A stretch of 36,821 bases of DNA, taken from positions 1 through 36,821 of the forward strand of contig NTKR01000006.1 in NCBI GenBank assembly GCA_002457065.1, read 5' to 3'. How positions within the stretch are numbered: the stretch's first letter is position 1; each line of letters starts with the position of its first letter. Positions 32,239 through 36,821 of this stretch are shown here, piece by piece. Source of the stretch: an alpha proteobacterium MED-G10. Its GTDB lineage: Bacteria; Pseudomonadota; Alphaproteobacteria; Methylaequorales; Methylaequoraceae. The notes under the pieces were generated by a model. That model was not told the DNA's origin. It saw only the letters and a list, made by a program, of their open reading frames with translations, and searched no databases. Both the position numbers and the translations under genes were made by a program.

Positions 32239-33868
32239 CACCACCCTCAGGTGAAACCCAATTGATGTTTTGTTTTGGATCCTTAATATCACATGTTTTA
32301 CAATGAATACAGTTTTGGGAATTAATTTGAAGTTTAGGTTGATTGTTTTCATTTAATATCTCATAAACTCCTGCAGGACAGTATCTCTGTTCAGGAGAAT
32401 CATAGTGTTCAAAATTATTAGATATAGGTATACTAGCATCAGTTAACTTTAAATGACAAGGTTGATTTTCTTCATGATAAGTTGATGAGAAAGAAACATT
32501 GGTTAGTTTATCAAATGTAAGTTTTCCATCAGGTTTAGGATAATTAATAGGTTTACATTCACTTTTCTTCATCAATGACAAATGGTCTGGTTCAGAGTGA
32601 TTCAAAGTCCATGGAACATTACCTCTGAATAAAATTTGATCAACTCCAGAGTAAAGCATCCCTATTTTCAGACCGTATTTGAATGACGGTCTTACATTAC
32701 GTGCTTTTTTTAATTCAACTCCAGCCCAAGATGCTCTAAACTTTTCTTGAAAGTCTTCTAAGGCCGTATGTTTTCTCCCCATTACAAGTTCATTAAAGAC
32801 CTCCTCAGCAGCTATCATTCCAGATTTCATAGCTGTATGTGTTCCTTTTATTTTTGGTGTATTAAGCGTCCCTGCGTCACAACCTATCAAAGAACCACCA
32901 GCAAATGTCAGTTTAGGCAAAGATTGCCATCCCCCCTCATTTAGAGCTCTAGCTCCGTATGAAATTCGTCTACCACCTTCAAACATATTCTTAATTTTGG
33001 GGTGGGTTTTGAATTTTTGAAATTCATCGTAAGGTGAAAGAAAAGGATTTTTATAATCTAGTCCGATTACAAATCCAACTGAAACTAAATTATCAGACAA
33101 ATGATAAAGAAATGAACCTCCATATGTATTTTGATCTAATGGCCAGCCTATAGTATGAAGAACCTCACCAACATTTGCATTTTCTGGTTTAATTTCCCAT
33201 AGTTCCTTTAATCCTAGTCCGTATGTCTGATGTTGAGAATCACTTCTTAGATTAAATTCTTCCATTAGTTTTTTTCCAAGGTGTCCCCTGCAACCTTCTG
33301 CAAACAATGTATATTTACTGTGTATTTCTATTCCTGGTTGAAAATTAGGACCTGGATTTCCGTCTTTATCAAGACCTAAATCGCTAGTGATAATACCACA
33401 CAGCTTTTTATCCTCTAACAAAACATCAGATGCCGCAAAACCAGGGTAGATTTCAACTCCAAATTTTTCAGCCTCTTGAGACAACCATTTACAGAAAGAA
33501 CCAAGGGAAATGATGTAATTGCCGTCATTATGCATCACTGGAGGTATAATAATTTTTGGAAGTGTGAATGTATTATCTTCTGTTAGAAATTTTACTGTTT
33601 CTTTCTTAACTTTAACTTTTACTGGGCAATTTGTGTCATCCATCCAATTGTCAATCAACTCATTTAATGCTGTTGGCTCTAAAATAGCCCCTGACAGAAT
33701 GTGCGCTCCAACTTCAGAACCTTTTTCAACCACGCATACTGAGAAATCTTTATTATTTTCTTTACATTTCTTTTTAAAATTTATAGCGGCAGACAAACCT
33801 GACGGGCCGGCACCTACCACAACTAGGTCGTATTCCATTTTTTCTCTAGTAATATTTGAATCTGTCAT
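32213..33868 (-). CDS. Electron transfer flavoprotein-ubiquinone oxidoreductase
   Basis: 551-residue membrane-associated ETF-QO (ETFDH), which passes electrons from electron-transfer flavoprotein to ubiquinone during fatty and amino acid oxidation. The FAD motif VVVGAGPSGLSAA is at 17–29, followed by VVEKGSEVGAHILSGAILEP and AEGCRGHLGKKL. GGSLIGCDAGTLNTPKIKG is the ETF-QO signature, and the C-terminal 4Fe-4S site uses YCPAGVY and CIHCKTCDIKDP. It ends WVSPEGGGGPNYTNM, as expected. It feeds the same quinone pool as the bc1 complex in this window. Its ATG is 44 nt from the divergent glycosylase ATG. Confidence 0.95.
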   Translation of the reverse strand: MTDSNITREKMEYDLVVVGAGPSGLSAAINFKKKCKENNKDFSVCVVEKGSEVGAHILSGAILEPTALNELIDNWMDDTNCPVKVKVKKETVKFLTEDNTFTLPKIIIPPVMHNDGNYIISLGSFCKWLSQEAEKFGVEIYPGFAASDVLLEDKKLCGIITSDLGLDKDGNPGPNFQPGIEIHSKYTLFAEGCRGHLGKKLMEEFNLRSDSQHQTYGLGLKELWEIKPENANVGEVLHTIGWPLDQNTYGGSFLYHLSDNLVSVGFVIGLDYKNPFLSPYDEFQKFKTHPKIKNMFEGGRRISYGARALNEGGWQSLPKLTFAGGSLIGCDAGTLNTPKIKGTHTAMKSGMIAAEEVFNELVMGRKHTALEDFQEKFRASWAGVELKKARNVRPSFKYGLKIGMLYSGVDQILFRGNVPWTLNHSEPDHLSLMKKSECKPINYPKPDGKLTFDKLTNVSFSSTYHEENQPCHLKLTDASIPISNNFEHYDSPEQRYCPAGVYEILNENNQPKLQINSQNCIHCKTCDIKDPKQNINWVSPEGGGGPNYTNM

Positions 33869-33884
33869 AGTTATTCTTTTAAAA

Positions 33885-33902
33885 TATAATAATTCTTATA
33901 AT
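33885..33902 (+). promoter_or_regulatory. Tandem −10 elements before the uracil-DNA glycosylase gene
   Basis: Two perfect TATAAT hexamers (33885–33890 and 33897–33902) lie in the 44-nt AT-only spacer between the divergent ETF-QO and glycosylase genes. The second would start transcription about 3–4 nt before the ATG at 33913, giving a nearly leaderless mRNA. No Shine–Dalgarno is present. −35 boxes are weak, and the region is so AT-rich that chance hexamers are expected. Confidence 0.35.
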
Positions 33903-33912
33903 ATATATATTA

Positions 33913-34653
33913 ATGAATGTTAAAAACATAAAGTCTTTTATTGAATTTTATGAATCTCTTGGTGTTTCAACTTTTATCACACCTTATTCAAGGAATTCCA
34001 GGGAAATAAATGAGAAAGTTAAATGTTTATTTAAAACTGAAGATGATTTTGAGGACACCAAAGATTTTAATAATAAAAGCTACCAGTTAGAGCTTCTAAA
34101 AAAACAAATAACTGAAAGTAATTGCAATTTAAAAGATATTGCAACAAATCTTGTATTTTCAGAAGGTAATTATGATTCTAAAATAATGTTAATAGGGGAG
34201 GCACCTGGTGCTGAAGAAGATAGAATTGGGAAGCCATTTGTCGGTCAAGCAGGAAAGCTTCTAGATGAAATGTTACAGTTAATTTCATTGAACAGAAATA
34301 AAAACGTTTATTTGACAAATATTATATTTTGGAGACCTCCTGGGAACAGAACACCAAATTCTGAAGAAGTAAAGATTTGTTTACCTTTTGTGCAAAAACA
34401 CATAGATATAATAGACCCTGAACTAATAATTGTTCTGGGTAATGTTGCTTCAAAAGCTCTTCTAAACAAAACTGATGGAATTACGAAATTGAGAACTCAA
34501 GAACATTTCTATATTAACACAAAAAATGCAAAGATTCCTTTAAAGGCTATATTCCATCCTGCATATCTTTTAAGAAATCCCTCTGAAAAAAAAAAAACTT
34601 GGGATGATTTAAAAAATATATACGATTATATATTAAACAGAAATTTATTATAA
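33913..34653 (+). CDS. Uracil-DNA glycosylase, family 4-like
   Basis: 246-residue base-excision repair enzyme removing uracil from DNA. Family 4 motifs: IMLIGEAPGAEEDRIGKPFV then GQAGKLLDEML (93–121), TNIIFWRPPGNRTP (135–148), LIIVLGNVASKALL and the catalytic-side IFHPAYLLRNPS. Of the four iron-sulfur cysteines of family 4 (CxxC, C86 and C102 in Thermus numbering), only two counterparts are seen: Cys71 in ESNCNL and Cys156 in KICLPF; a Trp (140) holds the C86 place. An N-terminal extension of about 65 residues precedes the core. A 12-A run lies at 34586–34597. The stop overlaps the moaB ATG (TAATG). Confidence 0.88.
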   Translation: MNVKNIKSFIEFYESLGVSTFITPYSRNSREINEKVKCLFKTEDDFEDTKDFNNKSYQLELLKKQITESNCNLKDIATNLVFSEGNYDSKIMLIGEAPGAEEDRIGKPFVGQAGKLLDEMLQLISLNRNKNVYLTNIIFWRPPGNRTPNSEEVKICLPFVQKHIDIIDPELIIVLGNVASKALLNKTDGITKLRTQEHFYINTKNAKIPLKAIFHPAYLLRNPSEKKKTWDDLKNIYDYILNRNLL

Positions 34654-35174
34654 TGAATGAAAATAAAGATTTTGTAATTTTAAATATATCAATATTTGTA
34701 GTTTCGGACTCTAGAAATCAGAGATCAGATAAGTCAGGCAAAATACTTGAAGAAAATATTCTTGAATCAGGACACCAACTAAAAGAAAAAAAATTTGTAA
34801 CCGATGACAAAGAATTAATCATCAAAGAATTATCTAATTCAATAAATAAAAAAGAAATTGATGTTGTAATTCTAACCGGAGGCACTGGCTTAACTGGAAG
34901 AGACTCTACACCCGAAGCAGTTGAAGAAGTAATTGAAAAAAAAATACCTGGATTTGGAGAAATCTTTAGATATGTAAGTTTTAAAAAGATTGGAACATCT
35001 TCTCTTCAATCTAGGGCACTTGCGGGTTTAGCAAATGGAAAATTTATTTTTGCCCTTCCAGGCTCACCAAGTGCATGCAAGGATGCATGGAATGAAATCC
35101 TTAAATTTCAGCTCGATTCTAGGACAAAGCCCTGTAATCTTGTAGAATTAATCCCTCGATTAAATGAAAATTAA
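34653..35174 (+). CDS. moaB: Molybdopterin adenylyltransferase-type protein MoaB
   Basis: 173-residue MoCF-domain protein that adenylates molybdopterin before MoeA inserts molybdate. It follows E. coli MoaB almost end to end: SIFVVSDSRNQRSDKSGKIL, DVVILTGGTGLTGRDSTPEAV, the GFGEIFRYVSFKKIGTSSLQ segment, RALAGLANGKFIFALPGSPSACKDAW and the terminal LDSRTKPCNLVELIPRL. The RD in GLTGRDSTPEA and the PGSPSA loop are the usual active-site parts. It forms a 1-nt overlapping pair with the glycosylase, 33 kb from moeA-moaD-moaE at the other end of the window. Confidence 0.93.
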   Translation: MNENKDFVILNISIFVVSDSRNQRSDKSGKILEENILESGHQLKEKKFVTDDKELIIKELSNSINKKEIDVVILTGGTGLTGRDSTPEAVEEVIEKKIPGFGEIFRYVSFKKIGTSSLQSRALAGLANGKFIFALPGSPSACKDAWNEILKFQLDSRTKPCNLVELIPRLNEN

Positions 35175-35182
35175 TGAGTTTT

Positions 35183-35788
35183 TCAAAACTTTTCTTTAGC
35201 TGACTTTATCCATTCCTTTACTTCTGTATCAGTCCTCATACAACAGGATGTGATCGGAAAATTTCTTTTCTGAGATTCTGTTAACCTGTAATCATCCTCA
35301 CTTGGTTGAACAAACATTAGACAATTTATATGATGTATCACTCCATTATTAGCATTTATATTTTCTTTAACAACAACCATATCTTTGACAAATAGACTAT
35401 CTTTTTTGAAGAGTTGAAGAGGTTTATTACTAACCGTTACAACAGTTGTAGCATCTTCTCCAAAATCTGAACTTATTTTCTGACCAGTTAGCAAATGATC
35501 CATCATCAAACTTTTACTAAAAGATTTATCTGATAGAATTTTATCTTTTGCTGTCTGTGGAATAGATTTGAATGCCTTATTAGTAGGAGCAAAAACTGTC
35601 CATTTCCAGGGTAATTTTTTTTCCAGCACTTCTTCAAGGCCAGTTTCTTTTAGATGTGAATAAAATAAACTTAAATCTGGATTTGTTTTTATAAGATCAA
35701 CAACAGTTTTGCTATTTAAATTAAAAGGGATTAGAATAACTAAAAAAAGTAAAACTTTGTAACTAATGTTTGTTATGTTTTTCATCAT
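35183..35788 (-). CDS. Secreted fasciclin (FAS1) domain protein
   Basis: 201-residue exported protein. The signal peptide is about residues 1–26 (VLLFLVILIPFNLNS). One FAS1 domain follows (about 28–160): TVVDLIKTNPDLSLFYSHLK, KWTVFAPTNKAFKSIP (the FAPTN.AF hallmark), LMMDHLLTGQKIS (H box-like) and ANNGVIHHINCLM (NG.IH.I). The C-terminal 40 residues include adjacent cysteines (SCC) plus Cys in HHINCLM, unusual for a FAS1 protein and suggesting a disulfide or metal site. A role in adhesion or envelope structure is typical of the family but is not shown here. Confidence 0.86.
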   Translation of the reverse strand: MMKNITNISYKVLLFLVILIPFNLNSKTVVDLIKTNPDLSLFYSHLKETGLEEVLEKKLPWKWTVFAPTNKAFKSIPQTAKDKILSDKSFSKSLMMDHLLTGQKISSDFGEDATTVVTVSNKPLQLFKKDSLFVKDMVVVKENINANNGVIHHINCLMFVQPSEDDYRLTESQKRNFPITSCCMRTDTEVKEWIKSAKEKF

Positions 35789-35813
35789 TTTATATTAGAA
35801 TATCAACAAACAA

Positions 35814-36425
35814 TTGACTAGATATTTGTTAAAAAATGAAAAAAAATTTTTTGAGGACGTTACTAACAATATTATCGGTGTAGATGAAGTTGGGCGAGGT
35901 GCATTATGTGGACCAGTTGTTTCTTGCAGCGTTCTTTTAAAAAAGGAGATCCTTCAATTTGACTTGGTAAATCAAATCAATGACTCAAAAAAAATTTCTG
36001 AGAAGAAAAGAAAAACTTTATCTAATTTTATTAAAAAAAATTCAACCTTTTATTTTGGCATTGCAAGTAATTTAGAAATTGATGAAATCAATATCCTTCA
36101 GGCTACGATTTTATCAATGAAAAGATCGTTGAAAAACTTCTGTAATCATAAAAATAAAACAAAGATTGATGGTCAAAAAACTTTTCATCACAATAACAAT
36201 ACTTTTTTTATAAAAAAGGGAGACCAAAAATCTATTTCAATAGCGTCGGCTTCTATCTTAGCAAAAACTTTCAGAGACAAATTAATTTGTAATTATGGAA
36301 ATGAATATCCGGAATATGATTTGTGCTCAAACAAAGGATATGGAACAAAAAAACATTTTAAAGCTATAAAACATTTTGGAATAACACCAATTCATAGAAA
36401 AAGTTTTTTGAGAAATTTCTTATAA
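35814..36425 (+). CDS. rnhB: Ribonuclease HII
   Basis: 203-residue enzyme cleaving RNA in RNA–DNA hybrids and single ribonucleotides in DNA. The DEDD catalytic set is visible: Asp24 and Glu25 in GVDEVGRGALCGPVV, Asp119 in TKIDGQKT and Asp155 in ILAKTFRDKL. NDSKKISEKKR and KGYGTKKHFKAIKHFGITPIHRKSF complete the family signature. The start is a TTG at 35814; no ATG is available at the right place and the spacer from the divergent FAS1 gene is only 25 nt, so the promoter must lie partly in that gene. It overlaps the downstream convergent kinase by 6 nt. Confidence 0.94.
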   Translation: MTRYLLKNEKKFFEDVTNNIIGVDEVGRGALCGPVVSCSVLLKKEILQFDLVNQINDSKKISEKKRKTLSNFIKKNSTFYFGIASNLEIDEINILQATILSMKRSLKNFCNHKNKTKIDGQKTFHHNNNTFFIKKGDQKSISIASASILAKTFRDKLICNYGNEYPEYDLCSNKGYGTKKHFKAIKHFGITPIHRKSFLRNFL

Positions 36426-36821
36426 AATAGAAATAGGTAATATAATGTTTACTTGCAGACCTCCTAGATTTTTTGATTTTTCCAACCAAACCTTGCCTTT
36501 ATAAACCTCAACAATATCTTTAACTATATTAAGACCCAGACCAGTTCCTGAGGTTTGTTCATCAAGTCTAAATCCCCTTGCAAAAACTTCATTCATTTTC
36601 TGATCAGGTAAACCAGGTCCATCATCTGAAATCTCAATTTTTATTTCACTATCTGACATATTGAAGAGTTTGATTCCAATCTTTTTTTTTCCAAACTTAC
36701 AACCATTTTCTATTAAGTTTCCTACAACCTCTTCGATATCCTCCATACTCCCGTAAATAAAAAATTCTTTATAATCTTTAGGATAATCAATGGTTATTTC
36801 AGGATAAATTTTATTGAAAAT
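36420..36821 (-). CDS. Histidine kinase C-terminal ATPase domain, truncated by window edge
   Basis: Open frame from the window end to the stop at 36420; about 133 residues of the HATPase_c domain are visible. The N box EEVVGNLIENGCKFGKK, G1 SDDGPGLPDQKMNEVFARGF, then RLDEQTSGTGLGLNIVKDI (G2) and GGLQVNIILP at the end match kinases of the PhoQ/AlgZ-like group (RG.RLDE..GTGLGL.IV.D). The ATG at 36746 is internal, since coding sequence (DYPKDYKEFFIYGS) precedes it. The sensor and dimerisation parts and any response regulator lie outside the window. Confidence 0.9.
   Translation of the reverse strand: MFNKIYPEITIDYPKDYKEFFIYGSMEDIEEVVGNLIENGCKFGKKKIGIKLFNMSDSEIKIEISDDGPGLPDQKMNEVFARGFRLDEQTSGTGLGLNIVKDIVEVYKGKVWLEKSKNLGGLQVNIILPISIL

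Noticed and set aside
30619-32352. Longer TPR protein starting at ATG 32352
   Set aside because: It would overlap ETF-QO by 140 nt, and its first 38 residues have no signal-peptide character; a GTG start at 32238–32244 fits the signal peptide and the GAGGG site.
1-36821. CRISPR arrays, insertion sequences, prophage genes, toxin–antitoxin pairs or riboswitches
   Set aside because: No regularly spaced repeats, transposase or integrase motifs, or long structured leaders were seen; intergenic spaces are mostly under 100 nt.

Overview
The window is a gene-dense, very AT-rich stretch of bacterial chromosome with about 36 protein genes and one tRNA. No gap between genes exceeds 200 bases; the longest is 193 bases, upstream of amtB. 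Several features point to an alphaproteobacterium: the Rieske–cytochrome b–cytochrome c1 operon, the lgt–NDUFAF7-type methyltransferase–pgeF order, proC beside a YbjN-domain gene, an EipB-like envelope protein, a DUF6111-like gene beside the CCA enzyme, and an alphaproteobacterial EnvZ-type kinase. The strong A+T bias, overlapping genes, and absence of mobile DNA suggest a streamlined free-living (probably marine) lineage such as SAR11, HIMB59 or AEGEAN-169. That placement is inference.

Layout. 1–1484 (+): a 5'-truncated moeA with moaD and moaE (molybdenum cofactor). 1494–2366 (−): ilvE. 2450–4415 (+): an OmpR/EnvZ-type two-component pair. 4412–5724 (−): proC and a YbjN-domain gene. 5804–12851 (+): a small membrane protein, hldD, lgt, an NDUFAF7-like methyltransferase, pgeF, prs, rplY, pth and ychF. 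12841–17981 (−): petA-petB-petC-mtnP-mtnA-class II aldolase, packed as one operon joining the bc1 complex to 5'-methylthioadenosine/5'-deoxyadenosine salvage. 18032–18877 (+): hemF. 18851–20294 (−): a CCA/poly(A) polymerase-like gene and a DUF6111-like gene. 20350–21162 (+): an EipB-like protein. 21148–21873 (−): an uncharacterised LDPDNG-motif protein. 22067–23410 (+): amtB, ending in a bidirectional terminator.

23440–33868 (−) is one long co-directional block. In transcription order it holds ETF-ubiquinone oxidoreductase, a TPR protein, ispE, tRNA-Gln(UUG), uup, an SLC13 transporter, and a glycosyltransferase–PIG-L deacetylase–HpnL-like trio that looks like a glycolipid module. 33913–35174 (+): a family 4-like uracil-DNA glycosylase and moaB. 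35183–35788 (−): a fasciclin-domain protein. 35814–36425 (+): rnhB. 36420–36821 (−): the 3' part of a histidine kinase.

The most interesting points are: the complete mtnP–mtnA–aldolase set (DHAP shunt-like) welded to petABC; the three-gene glycolipid candidate; a sigma-54-like element and an 18-bp palindrome before amtB; a tRNA ending 9 nt before the uup start codon; a CCA-family enzyme with one carboxylate of its catalytic DxD replaced; and a histidine kinase with an altered H-box. I saw no CRISPR array, insertion sequence, prophage or clear defence island.
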